A DNA stretch of 64,000 bases from an uncultured Pseudomonadota bacterium (GCA_947054505.1 CAMRWU010000001.1:218464-282463); one strand, 5' to 3'; numbered from the stretch's first letter, positions 33,557-44,614 are shown. Notes: generated by a model not told the origin, from the letters alone. A program made the numbers and translations.

Positions 33557-36313
33557 ATGCCTCAAAAAGTTTGCCTTATTGATGGGTCAGGTTACATTTT
33601 TCGTGCTTTTTACGGGCTTCCGCCGCTGACGGCGCCTGACGGAACACCGGTGAATGCGGTTTTCGGCTTTACCAATATGTTTATGAAATTGACGTCAAAC
33701 ATTCCCTGTGACTATTGCTTGGTTTTGTTTGATGCCAAGCGTCAAAATTTTCGCAATGACATTTTTCCTGATTATAAAGGAACCCGCAAAGAAACACCGG
33801 AAGATTTAATTCCGCAATTTTCCATCATCCGTAAAGCTGTTGAGGCGCTGAATTTAAATTATCTGGAAATGGAAGGCTATGAAGCGGATGATTTGATTGC
33901 GACTTATGCGAAAAAAGCGCTGGATGATGGGTTGGAAGTAACAATCGTTTCCGGCGATAAAGATTTAATGCAACTTATTCGTTCCGGCGTTTCTTTTTAT
34001 GATCCTATGAAAGACAAGTTTTTTACGCCGGAAGACGTTCATGAAAAATTCGGTGTTTATCCTGATAAGGTTGTTGATGTTCAGGCTTTGTCCGGCGATA
34101 GTATTGATAACGTCCCCGGTGTCCCCGGTATCGGTCCGAAGACGGCGGCACAGTTAATTAATGAGTTTGGCTCGTTAGAAGGCGTTTTGGAACACGCTTC
34201 TGAAATCAAACAGAATAAACGTCGTGAAACCATCATTGAAAATGCCGAAAATGCCCGCATCTCTCTTAAGCTGGTGACGCTGAAAGATGATGTTCCTGTT
34301 GAAAAGCCGATTTCTGATTTTCATTGTCGTGCGCCGCAAAAGGATGTCTTGGATGAGTTTATTCAAACATACGGTTTTTATTCTTTGCGCAATAGAGTAG
34401 AAAAATGGCTGGTTGAACGCTGTTCTATGGTTGCTGAAATGACGGAGAATAACGGTGTATTTAAAGTTGAGGATGTTGTAAAGAATTATGAGTTGGTGCA
34501 AACGGAAGCCAAACTCAAAAAATGGGTTGATTTAATCAATCGTCATCGCAAGTTTTCTTTAAGTGTTATGACAACGGGGTTGGATCCTGTTTTTAACGAT
34601 ATGGTGGGATTGTCGTTGTCTGTGGCGGCGGGACAAGCTTGTTATATACCGGTCAGTCATAGTAAAGATGAAAAAAATTTGGATTTGTTTGCCGAGCATA
34701 AGCCTGTTGCTCAGCTGTCGGTTGATTTGTTAAAACGCTATCTGCAACCTTTGTTATCCAGCCGTTCCATTCTTAAAATTGGGCATAACATCAAATCAGC
34801 AATGCACTTTTTACGCAAATCTTTAGCGGTGGAAAATATCTTTCCGGTAGAGGATATTAGTGTCTTGTCTTATGATTTGGACAGCTCGGAACACGGTCAT
34901 TCAATAGAAGATTTAGCCGGTTTGTTTTTGGATTTGCAACCGATGCATTTTGAAGACGTTATCGGTAGCGGAAAAAATAAAATTCCTTTGGAGAATGTTG
35001 ATATAAATCTGGCTTTGGAATATATGGCTCAGCGCTCAGATTTTATTTTGCGTTTGTATGAACAGCTCAAGCCACGTTTGGTAGCTGAGCAAAAGACGGC
35101 TGTTTATGAAAATTTTGATCGTCCGCTGATTTCCACGCTTTATGCGATGGAGCGTCGCGGCGTTATGGTTAATGCCCGTGCTCTGCAAGAATTGAGCGGA
35201 TATTTTGATGAGAGAATACATGCCGCCGAACAAGAAATTTTCAAATTGGCTGGAGAAGAGTTTAACGTCGGTTCGCCCAAACAAATTGGTGAAATCTTGT
35301 TCGGAAAATTAGGGCTTAAAGGTAAAAAAACAGCTTCGGGAGCATGGCAGACGGGGGCTGATATTCTTGAACAATTGGCTGAAGATGGTGTTGAGCTTGC
35401 TGATAAAATTCTTGAGTGGAGAGAGTTTAGTAAGCTTAAGTCAACCTATACGGATTCTTTGTTCTCTTTGATGGATAAGGAGAATCGTGTTCATACGACG
35501 TATAGTCAGATTGTCGCCAATACCGGTCGTCTGGCATCTAATAATCCGAATTTGCAGAATATTCCGATCCGAAGTGAAGAGGGACGCAAAATCCGTAGCT
35601 GTTTCGAGGCTCGTTCGGGATATAAGATTATATCTTCTGACTATTCGCAGGTGGAGTTGCGTTTGTTGGCTTCTGTTGCAGATGTCAAACGTTTGCAACA
35701 GGCTTTTGCCGCCGGGGTGGATGTTCACGCAGCCACGGCATCACACGTGTTTGGAGTGCCGCTGGATAAGGTGGATGCCAATTTGCGTCGCCATGCCAAA
35801 GCCATAAATTTCGGAATTGTTTATGGTATTTCACAATATGGGTTGGCGCGCAATATCGGAACGTCAGCCGCCGAGGCTAAGGCATATATTGATGCTTATT
35901 TTGCCCAGATGCCGGAGATTAAAACCTATATGGATGAAACGATTGCCTTCGCGCACAAACACGGATATGTCGTCACGCCTTTCGGTCGCAAATGTTCAGT
36001 GTTTGGTATTAACGATAAAAACAAGCGGATTGTATCCAATGCCGAGCGTGCGGCAATAAATGCGCCGATACAAGGCGGTGCTGCCGATATTATTAAGCTG
36101 GCGATGAATAAAGTTGAAAAAGAATTGATTTCTCGCGGTTTTAAAACACGAATGCTACTTCAAGTCCACGATGAATTGGTCTTTGAAGCGCCGGAAAGCG
36201 AAGTTGATGAAGTTAGCCGCTTGATTAAAGAAACGATGGAAACAATTGTTGATTACAAAGTTCCTTTTGTGGCGGAAGTTGGCGTCGGTGATAACTGGAC
36301 CGAGGCTCACTAA
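33557..36313 (+). CDS. polA: DNA polymerase I with inactivated proofreading domain
   Basis: A 918-residue polymerase. The 5'-nuclease domain (about 1-290) is intact (LIDGSGYIFRAFYG, SGDKDLMQL, DNVPGVPGIGPKTAAQLI). The polymerase domain carries SSDYSQVELRLLA, RRHAKAINFGIVYGIS and LLQVHDELVFEAP. In the middle 3'-5' exonuclease domain the four metal-binding carboxylates are gone: the DxE pair is S336-V-M338 (SVMTTGLDP), the NxxxD aspartate is A415 (HNIKSAMHFL), and the YxxxD aspartate is R493 (YMAQR). The polymerase should nick-translate but not proofread. The start at 33557 has a gggag site; the frame opens at 33521. Confidence 0.96.
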   Translation: MPQKVCLIDGSGYIFRAFYGLPPLTAPDGTPVNAVFGFTNMFMKLTSNIPCDYCLVLFDAKRQNFRNDIFPDYKGTRKETPEDLIPQFSIIRKAVEALNLNYLEMEGYEADDLIATYAKKALDDGLEVTIVSGDKDLMQLIRSGVSFYDPMKDKFFTPEDVHEKFGVYPDKVVDVQALSGDSIDNVPGVPGIGPKTAAQLINEFGSLEGVLEHASEIKQNKRRETIIENAENARISLKLVTLKDDVPVEKPISDFHCRAPQKDVLDEFIQTYGFYSLRNRVEKWLVERCSMVAEMTENNGVFKVEDVVKNYELVQTEAKLKKWVDLINRHRKFSLSVMTTGLDPVFNDMVGLSLSVAAGQACYIPVSHSKDEKNLDLFAEHKPVAQLSVDLLKRYLQPLLSSRSILKIGHNIKSAMHFLRKSLAVENIFPVEDISVLSYDLDSSEHGHSIEDLAGLFLDLQPMHFEDVIGSGKNKIPLENVDINLALEYMAQRSDFILRLYEQLKPRLVAEQKTAVYENFDRPLISTLYAMERRGVMVNARALQELSGYFDERIHAAEQEIFKLAGEEFNVGSPKQIGEILFGKLGLKGKKTASGAWQTGADILEQLAEDGVELADKILEWREFSKLKSTYTDSLFSLMDKENRVHTTYSQIVANTGRLASNNPNLQNIPIRSEEGRKIRSCFEARSGYKIISSDYSQVELRLLASVADVKRLQQAFAAGVDVHAATASHVFGVPLDKVDANLRRHAKAINFGIVYGISQYGLARNIGTSAAEAKAYIDAYFAQMPEIKTYMDETIAFAHKHGYVVTPFGRKCSVFGINDKNKRIVSNAERAAINAPIQGGAADIIKLAMNKVEKELISRGFKTRMLLQVHDELVFEAPESEVDEVSRLIKETMETIVDYKVPFVAEVGVGDNWTEAH

Positions 36314-36374
36314 AAGAAAAGCAAGACATAATAATCCGCATGGAAACACAATAAATCAAGATAATAGCGTATGA

Positions 36375-36521
36375 GGTGACAACCAATTCTTGGTCAATCC
36401 GCAAATTCTTTTGCCGGACGAAAATTATGCCAAATCAACTGCGACAACTCAATTGTTAGACATAGCGCCGTTTCAGCCTCTACTCCCCAAAAATAATAAC
36501 AAAGCTTTGTGTGAACGTTAA
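36375..36521 (+). pseudogene. Possible remnant frame downstream of polA
   Basis: A frame of 48 codons follows a TGA and ends in TAA (36519-36521). It reads QFLVNPQILLPDENYAK, then TTQLLDIAPFQPLLPKNNNK, without a start codon. The composition is protein-like, so it may be the tail of a lost gene. It is weaker evidence than the remnant at 1.4 kb. The rest of the 36314-36762 gap holds an inverted repeat (caagactca / tgagtcttg, 36625-36650) and several gattcg or gactc words, but no gene. Confidence 0.3.
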
Positions 36522-36762
36522 CCTGCAGAATTATCGTTCAAAGGGATTCTAAAAAGAAAAAAGTTAATTATTTATTACCGATTCCAGTAAGTGAAACCGG
36601 CGATTCGGCGCAAAGCAAGACTCAGATTCGTTTTGAGTCTTGTTAAAAATATTTTTCGATTCGTTTCCGACTCTGGCAAAATAAAATCCGACTCTGTCAG
36701 ACTCGTATTTGTATTGCAAACAATCCGCTTTTTCGCTAAACTGAAACAAAACGGAGACGGAT

Positions 36763-37560
36763 ATGGATAATGTTTATGTTGTCATAATCTCCATTGTGGT
36801 GATGATTGTTGCGGCGTGTGTCTGGGAGGTATTGCGTCTGCGCACGTTTTTATCCGTGGAAAAAGAGAAAAGATTACAAGAACAGGCAGAAAAATCTCGT
36901 CGGAAAATAGATGTTGTTTTGTCTGATTTTGGCGAGGACGAACGCAATGCTTTGGAAGTTTCTCCTGAATACAATCAAATTAAGGATGAGGAAAAAGAAA
37001 TTCGTGACAAGCTTCTGAAAGAGGTCTTGGCGAGGGTTCGTGCTGAAGAACAGCAGACGAAAAAACGTCTGGAACAAAATGCCGTGCTTGAGATTATTCG
37101 TGATGTTATCCGCAATTTCCGTCATTCTGTTTATCAGCGTTTGAATCAGCCGAAGCTCAAGGAGGCAAAAGCCAAAAAAAGATTTGTTTCCAAGAGTAAT
37201 ATCGCTAAAGAAAAAGAAAAGCGAAGCGCACAAAACAAAGAACGAGAACGGGTGCGGGAAAACGAGAAAAAGCGTCGCGAACAGGATAAAGAGCAGGAAC
37301 GGCAGCGGCAGAACGAAGAGCGTCGACAAAAAGACGAGAAAAAAATACAGAAAGAGCGTTTGGAAAAAGAACAGCGCCAACAAGAGGATGTTCGGAAAAT
37401 GCTTTTGCAAAAACGCGGTATCGAAAACTCGGAAGCTCAATCTGCAAAAGTTGCTGAAACGCATGTTTCTGAGATGGAAATCAAGCCATCCGGCATTTCT
37501 GTCACTAAAGTTGTTGCCGAAACCGGAAAAGCGGCCTCCAAGGCTTCCGGCGGGCGCTAA
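36763..37560 (+). CDS. Membrane-anchored charged coiled-coil protein
   Basis: A 265-residue protein I cannot name. One N-terminal membrane helix (VYVVIISIVVMIVAACVWEV) is followed by a mostly helical body. The middle (about 125-215) is extremely rich in Lys, Arg, Glu and Gln (KEKEKRSAQNKERERVRENE and RREQDKEQERQRQNEERRQ), so a long coiled coil on the cytoplasmic side is expected. The protein at 61256 has a similar plan. Possible roles are structural or in binding nucleic acids, but these are guesses. It ends about 100 bases before gyrB. Confidence 0.78.
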   Translation: MDNVYVVIISIVVMIVAACVWEVLRLRTFLSVEKEKRLQEQAEKSRRKIDVVLSDFGEDERNALEVSPEYNQIKDEEKEIRDKLLKEVLARVRAEEQQTKKRLEQNAVLEIIRDVIRNFRHSVYQRLNQPKLKEAKAKKRFVSKSNIAKEKEKRSAQNKERERVRENEKKRREQDKEQERQRQNEERRQKDEKKIQKERLEKEQRQQEDVRKMLLQKRGIENSEAQSAKVAETHVSEMEIKPSGISVTKVVAETGKAASKASGGR

Positions 37561-37637
37561 AAGCCCTCTCAATCGTTGGAAAACTTTGATTTATTTCTTG
37601 GTAAAAACCATAAATTGATGTATGTTTTTACCAATGA

Positions 37638-40112
<2,475 letters not shown>

Positions 40113-40113
40113 T

Positions 40114-40144
40114 AAAAAAGCCCTCCAAACGGAGGGCTTTTTTA
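40114..40144. terminator. Bidirectional terminator of gyrB and the ABC exporter
   Basis: Stem aaaagccctcc / ggagggctttt with a four-base loop and flanking A and T tracts, between the two convergent stops. Confidence 0.9.
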
Positions 40145-40149
40145 GTAGT

Positions 40150-41898
40150 TTACTCCTTCACAAATCCGTCGGCTTGCATATTGTATAGTTTATAATAAAC
40201 ACCTTTTTTTCGTAGCAGACTTAAATGAGTACCTTCTTCGACAATTTTGCCCTTGTCAAAAACCAAGATTCTATCCATCTCTCGCAGAGTAGACAGACGA
40301 TGCGCAATGGCAATCACGGTTTTGCCTTTCATCAGGTTTGACAAGGATTTTTGAATGTGCTGTTCGCTTTCGCTGTCAAGAGCCGACGTTGCTTCGTCAA
40401 AAATCAGTAATGGGGCGTTTTTTAAGATAGCACGGGCGATGGCAATTCTCTGTCTTTCACCGCCCGAAAGCACAACTCCGCGTTCTCCGACTTTGGTTTC
40501 GTATTTTTTCGGTAGTTCGTTGATAAAGACATCGGCATAAGCTTTCTTTGCCGCGGTTTCAATCTCTTTATCGGTCGCTGATGTGCGGCCATAACGGATG
40601 TTTTCTCTTAAAGTACGGTTGAAGAGGTTAACATCTTGCGGAATGGTGGCAATCATTCTGTGTAGAGATTCTTGTGTCATATCACGAATATCAATGTCGT
40701 TAATCATAATTTTTCCGGATTTCACGTCAAAAAAGCGGGATAACAATTTGATGAAAGTTGATTTTCCTGAGCCGGAGCATCCGACCAAACCGACTTTTTC
40801 GCCTGCTTTTATCGTTAAATTAAGTTTATTAAACAAAGTCGCTTTTCCGGTGTAGGCATAACACACATTATCAAAACGAATGGTTGTTTGAGCGAATTTT
40901 GCATCAATCGCGTGTGGACTGTCAACAATCTCCGGTTCTACGGCGATTGTGTTCAGCGCGGATGTCATCTGGCCGAAAATACGTTGCAGGGCGTTATACA
41001 TCCAGCTGATTTGAAAGATCATATACGACAGGCGGGCAAAGATAGTGTTGGAAAAGATAAATTCAACGGATGAAATTTTTCCTTCTTTCAAAATCAAAAG
41101 AGAAAAAATCATAAACATTGCCACGGAAACGACCACAAGCACGCTCTGTAAAGTGTGAATGGCAACTTTTGTCCGTTCCTCTTTACTTTCGGTTTTACGA
41201 AGCAGACGCAGAGCTTTCAGCAAGTTTAGGTGTTCAAACTTAAAATTGGCAAAGCTTTTGATTTCACTATAGTTAGCCAAGCTGTCCACAATCATTCCCT
41301 GCGCTTTGCTTTGTTGCGAGGCGGTTTCTTTGGCATAAGCGGCTCTTTTGGCTCCCAAATATTTGCCGAACCAGATTGTTGCCGTCGCCCAAATCAATAA
41401 GATGGCCAGAAAATATGTGCTTAAATAGGTTAGGGTACAGATGATAATGATAAAATTCATCAGTCCCATATGCAGATTAAACGTATGATGGAATAATTCG
41501 ACAATGCCGGACTGAATTTGGCTGACCTTGGTGGCGATATTGCCCGACATTTCATTGGTAAAAAAGGAAATAGAATGTTTATTGATATAATTAAAACAGT
41601 CGCGAATAATCATCGTGCGCATATTCGGCTGAATTTTTGCATAAACAAACATGGCAACATCCATAAAAACGCTCATCAAAAGTCTGAAAATCAGCGTCGC
41701 CCCCAAACAAAACCAAATTTCATTCCAAAGGTCGTCGTTTTGCAGTTTGCCGGCAATCAGGTCAAACATTTTTGAAAGGTAATACGGAGCGATGTTTTCA
41801 CAGACGGCAGAAACAAAATTTAGAAAACCGATAAGCAGAAACGCCCATTTGAAAATCTTGATATAATGCCAGATAAAGCGAAGGGGTGTTTTTTCCAT
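40150..41898 (-). CDS. ABC exporter (fused permease and ATPase)
   Basis: A 582-residue half transporter. The N-terminal type-IV ABC transmembrane domain has six helices (about 20-310). The ATPase domain has Walker A GCSGSGKSTF, the Q-loop ATIPQDVNLF, signature LSGGERQRIAIARAIL, Walker B LLIFDEATSALD and the H-loop IAHRLS. Its nearest well-known relatives are MsbA-like or multidrug exporters; the substrate cannot be read from the sequence. It is a single gene with its own terminator side and lies convergent to gyrB. Confidence 0.93.
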   Translation of the reverse strand: MEKTPLRFIWHYIKIFKWAFLLIGFLNFVSAVCENIAPYYLSKMFDLIAGKLQNDDLWNEIWFCLGATLIFRLLMSVFMDVAMFVYAKIQPNMRTMIIRDCFNYINKHSISFFTNEMSGNIATKVSQIQSGIVELFHHTFNLHMGLMNFIIIICTLTYLSTYFLAILLIWATATIWFGKYLGAKRAAYAKETASQQSKAQGMIVDSLANYSEIKSFANFKFEHLNLLKALRLLRKTESKEERTKVAIHTLQSVLVVVSVAMFMIFSLLILKEGKISSVEFIFSNTIFARLSYMIFQISWMYNALQRIFGQMTSALNTIAVEPEIVDSPHAIDAKFAQTTIRFDNVCYAYTGKATLFNKLNLTIKAGEKVGLVGCSGSGKSTFIKLLSRFFDVKSGKIMINDIDIRDMTQESLHRMIATIPQDVNLFNRTLRENIRYGRTSATDKEIETAAKKAYADVFINELPKKYETKVGERGVVLSGGERQRIAIARAILKNAPLLIFDEATSALDSESEQHIQKSLSNLMKGKTVIAIAHRLSTLREMDRILVFDKGKIVEEGTHLSLLRKKGVYYKLYNMQADGFVKE

Positions 41899-41979
41899 AA
41901 AGATAATCCGAAGAGTTAATAAACAAGAAAATCATAGCATGTCGAGAGCAAAAAAACAATCGCAAACATTAACCATAAA

Positions 41980-42008
41980 TTGACACATTGCGAATAAAAT
42001 AATACTAT
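41980..42008 (+). promoter_or_regulatory. Consensus sigma-70 promoter of the PTS-methyltransferase operon
   Basis: TTGACA (41980-41985) and TACTAT (42003-42008) with the ideal 17-base spacer. It lies 27 bases upstream of the first ATG. Confidence 0.75.
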
Positions 42009-42035
42009 TACAAAAAAACTAGGAAAAGGTGCGTT

Positions 42036-42452
42036 ATGGAAACACAATATTATACCTTGATTGAAAAACAGGATTTTTACGAGATTATTGAAAACAAATA
42101 CGGTGAATTGGCTGTGTTTATTGATGCTCGTGAAGGCCAGCCTGATGAACCTGTTTTGGAGTTTGACGGTAAAAAGACCGCTTTGCTGAAGAGAGATAAA
42201 CGTTTGGCCGTTCGTTTGGATGATATTCATCCCGATACGGTTGCACCTTTGGCCGAAGCCGAGTTTATTATGATTGTCGAGCTCAAGGGTAAGATGGTTG
42301 ACCGTGTATACGCTTGTCCGGTAGAAAATGTTGAAGAAATTGTTTTTGAAGGTCGTCAGACCCGCGCGGATGAGCTGGTTAAGTCCAAAACCAAGGACGA
42401 GTTGTTGAAGAGTTTTGGTGCGGTCAAATCTTGGACCGGCGGCAACGCTTAA
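42036..42452 (+). CDS. Unknown 138-residue protein heading the PTS operon
   Basis: I do not recognise this soluble protein. It starts METQYYTLIEKQDFYEIIEN, alternates acidic and hydrophobic strands (FIMIVELKGKMVDRVYACPV), and ends with a short basic-Gly tail. It is the first gene after a consensus promoter and is followed 19 bases later by the EIIA gene. In many alphaproteobacteria HPr kinase precedes EIIA; this protein is too short to be HprK and lacks its P-loop, so it could be an accessory or regulator of this PTS branch (inference from position only). Confidence 0.75.
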   Translation: METQYYTLIEKQDFYEIIENKYGELAVFIDAREGQPDEPVLEFDGKKTALLKRDKRLAVRLDDIHPDTVAPLAEAEFIMIVELKGKMVDRVYACPVENVEEIVFEGRQTRADELVKSKTKDELLKSFGAVKSWTGGNA

Positions 42453-42471
42453 GTAAGGGATGGAAAAATCA

Positions 42472-42870
42472 ATGATAGGATTAGTTTTAGTCACTCACGG
42501 CAATCTTGCTCTTGAATTTATTTCTGCCATGCAACATGTTGTCGGCAAGCAAGATCAGGTTGCGGCTGTTTGTATCGGACCGGAAGATGATATGGAGCTT
42601 CGTCGTGCCGAGATTATGTCGAAAGTTGAAGAAGTTAACGATGGCAACGGTGTTATCGTTTTGACAGATATGTTCGGCGGAACACCATCCAATCTGGCAA
42701 TTTCTATTATTGATAGGGCTCCGGTTGAAGTCTTGGCCGGCATCAATTTACCGATGTTGATTAAAATCGCCTCTCTGCGTAAAGAAAAAAATATGAAAGA
42801 AACCGCTGAAGGTGCGCAGGAAGCCGGTAAAAAATATATCAATATCGCTTCGCAACTTCTTGGAGCATAA
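42472..42870 (+). CDS. PTS EIIA component, mannose family (regulatory type)
   Basis: A 132-residue EIIA of the mannose family. The phosphorylated His is in LVLVTHGNLALEF near residue 9. Later motifs VIVLTDMFGGTPSNLA and VEVLAGINLPMLIK match the fold of the soluble EIIA-Man domain. No membrane EIIC/EIID genes are nearby, so this is probably part of a regulatory PTS such as the one in alphaproteobacteria that works with HPr. A start at 42460 is possible but the ATG at 42472 fits the family start and the ribosome site distance better. Confidence 0.9.
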   Translation: MIGLVLVTHGNLALEFISAMQHVVGKQDQVAAVCIGPEDDMELRRAEIMSKVEEVNDGNGVIVLTDMFGGTPSNLAISIIDRAPVEVLAGINLPMLIKIASLRKEKNMKETAEGAQEAGKKYINIASQLLGA

Positions 42871-42872
42871 TT

Positions 42873-43151
42873 ATGAGTGACGATGTTTTCGCTAAAGATT
42901 TGGAAATCAAAAACAAAAAAGGGCTTCATGCCAGAGCGGCGGCGGCGTTTGTAAAAACAGTCGAACCGTTTGATGCCAAAGTGGAAGTGGAGCGTATCGG
43001 GCAAACGGTCAGCGGTTGTTCGATTATGGGGTTGATGATGTTGGCGGCAGCCAAAGGGACGACCATCCATGTAAAAACCTCCGGCAAACAAGCTAAGGAA
43101 GTTCTGTCCGCTATTGAAAAATTGTTGGATAACAAGTTTGGGGAAGAATAA
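42873..43151 (+). CDS. HPr family phosphocarrier protein
   Basis: A 92-residue HPr. The His active site is KKGLHARAAAAFV, and the Ser46-type region SGCSIMGLMMLAAA keeps the regulatory Ser. It carries a short N-terminal extension (MSDDVFAKDLEI). Three bases separate it from EIIA. The EI partner (ptsP) and HPr kinase are not in the window. The EIIA-HPr pair is the normal core of the alphaproteobacterial regulatory PTS. Confidence 0.93.
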   Translation: MSDDVFAKDLEIKNKKGLHARAAAAFVKTVEPFDAKVEVERIGQTVSGCSIMGLMMLAAAKGTTIHVKTSGKQAKEVLSAIEKLLDNKFGEE

Positions 43152-43156
43152 GCGGG

Positions 43157-44077
43157 ATGAAAGCAAAGGCCCCTCGCAATAAAACAATTGAGTTATCTTA
43201 CGAGGAAGCAGATTTTTATGCTACTTCCTCTCTCCGTTTAAACAAACGGGCAACTTTGTCTCAGGTTGTCAATCAAGTTATTTTTCAGGATAGTTTTGAA
43301 GCGCTGGACTACCTGCCGGATGCTTCTGTTGATTTATTGATTGCCGATCCGCCGTATAATTTGACCAAAAACTTTGGCAATTCCACATTCAAGGAAATGG
43401 GGTTTGATGCATATAAAGAGTGGCTGGAAACGTGGTTGTCCAAAACCGTTCGCATCTTAAAAGACAATGCCTCGATTTATATTTGTTCGGACTGGAAAAC
43501 ATCTATTGCGATTCCCGAAATTGCCGGCAAATATTTTATCCTGCAAAACCGCATTTCTTGGGAGCGGGAAAAAGGTCGCGGAGCGCAGAACAATTGGAAA
43601 AATTGTTTGGAAGATATATGGTTCTTTACCAAAAGCAAGGATTATACCTTTAATCTTGACGCGGTTAAAATTCAGCGCCCAGTGATTGCACCATATCGTG
43701 ATGAAAAAGGCCAGCCGAAAGATTGGCAACAAAAAGGCAAACAAAAATACCGCCTGACACACCCGTCTAATGTCTGGACGGATATTTCGATTCCTTTCTG
43801 GTCAATGGCCGAAAACACACCTCATCCGACTCAAAAACCGGAAAAACTGATTGCCAAATTGATCTTGGCATCCAGCAATGAAAACGATGTTGTATTTGAT
43901 CCTTTTTTAGGCTCGGGAACAACTGCCGTAACCGCCAAAAAACTTGGGCGCCGCTTTATTGGTATTGAACGAGAAAAAGAATATGTTGCTCTTTCGCTCA
44001 AGCGTTTGGAAGCCGCATCAAAAAATAAGGAAATCCAAGGCTACAGCGATGGTTTTTTCAAGCCTCGCAATTCGTAG
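43157..44077 (+). CDS. Orphan DNA methyltransferase, DPPY type (beta class)
   Basis: A 306-residue DNA methyltransferase. The catalytic motif DPPYNL (about residues 56-61) comes before the SAM-binding FDPFLGSGTT (about 252-261), the beta-class order. DPPY points to amino-methylation of adenine or cytosine, N6-adenine being more likely. The size and layout resemble YhdJ-like enzymes; it lacks the extra C-terminal domain of CcrM. No restriction endonuclease is adjacent. It starts six bases after HPr, so it is likely co-expressed with the PTS genes. Confidence 0.88.
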   Translation: MKAKAPRNKTIELSYEEADFYATSSLRLNKRATLSQVVNQVIFQDSFEALDYLPDASVDLLIADPPYNLTKNFGNSTFKEMGFDAYKEWLETWLSKTVRILKDNASIYICSDWKTSIAIPEIAGKYFILQNRISWEREKGRGAQNNWKNCLEDIWFFTKSKDYTFNLDAVKIQRPVIAPYRDEKGQPKDWQQKGKQKYRLTHPSNVWTDISIPFWSMAENTPHPTQKPEKLIAKLILASSNENDVVFDPFLGSGTTAVTAKKLGRRFIGIEREKEYVALSLKRLEAASKNKEIQGYSDGFFKPRNS

Positions 44078-44093
44078 ATATCGTATTGTCTCT

Positions 44094-44123
44094 TTGGCTA
44101 GGGTCTATTGCTTTTCGGATAAT
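44094..44123 (+). promoter_or_regulatory. Possible promoter of the two tiny genes
   Basis: TTGGCT (44094-44099) and GATAAT (44118-44123) with 18 bases between. Both boxes differ from consensus, so this is moderate evidence. Confidence 0.4.
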
Positions 44124-44186
44124 AAAAACTACATGTTTAGAGCAGTGTGAATAAACGCGCTGTAATTTTTAATTAGGAGAAAAGTA

Positions 44187-44309
44187 ATGGAAAGTTCTAA
44201 AAAAGAAAGTTCTGCGGCACCAAAGACTGCTTCTAAATCAAAATCTCGTACCTCAGGCACAAACAAGCCTGCTTCAAAAACAACAAAGCGTAGCCGTTCT
44301 GCAAAATAA
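44187..44309 (+). CDS. Tiny Lys/Ser-rich basic protein (40 residues)
   Basis: A 40-codon gene with a textbook ribosome site (ttaggagaaaag) five to eight bases before the ATG. The product is almost only Ser, Lys, Thr, Ala and Arg (starting MESSKKESSAAPKTASKSKS, ending SKTTKRSRSAK) and is strongly basic, resembling the tails of histone H1-like or nucleoid proteins. It lies 47 bases before a second tiny gene with a near-identical ribosome site. Chance frames rarely have such sites; I think it is real, role unknown. Confidence 0.65.
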   Translation: MESSKKESSAAPKTASKSKSRTSGTNKPASKTTKRSRSAK

Positions 44310-44356
44310 TAAGAACAGACGATTGCTTGAGTTAATTTAAGTTAAGGAGAAAAAAT

Positions 44357-44491
44357 ATGTGTAAGGATATGAGAGATTCATCTAGTCAAAAAATGTCAGC
44401 TTCTTCAAACAATGAAGACAAAAACACAACTTCATCAAAAGAAGAAACTGTTAAGAAAAGCGGTGGCTGCGGTTGTTCTCGCAATTACTAG
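44357..44491 (+). CDS. Tiny Ser-rich protein with C-terminal GGCGCS motif (44 residues)
   Basis: A 44-codon gene with a strong ribosome site (taaggagaaaaaat). The product is polar and Ser/Asn/Lys/Glu-rich with two Cys at the very end in the sequence KKSGGCGCSRNY, plus one Cys at residue 2. The ending could bind metal or be modified, which is speculation. It shares the ribosome-site style and the size of the preceding tiny gene, and a terminator follows, so the two probably form one transcript. Confidence 0.65.
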   Translation: MCKDMRDSSSQKMSASSNNEDKNTTSSKEETVKKSGGCGCSRNY

Positions 44492-44505
44492 TCTCTAACT
44501 GATCG

Positions 44506-44552
44506 AAATGCCCTTTGTGAATGCGTATGTGTTTACAGAGGGCATTTTGTGT
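44506..44552 (+). terminator. Terminator after the tiny genes
   Basis: Imperfect stem aaatgccctttgtg / cagagggcatttt with a 14-base loop and T-rich end. Confidence 0.65.
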
Positions 44553-44614
44553 TTACTATTTCATTTTATGGATTATATTAAAAAAACTTGGTATAACAAA
44601 CAAGGTTGATGACA

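Noticed and set aside
41916..42494. Long frame (192 codons) on the minus strand opposite the 138-residue PTS-operon gene
   Set aside because: It lies opposite a gene with a consensus promoter and operon context, has a low-complexity Phe/Asn/Leu composition typical of reverse frames, and lacks a ribosome site.
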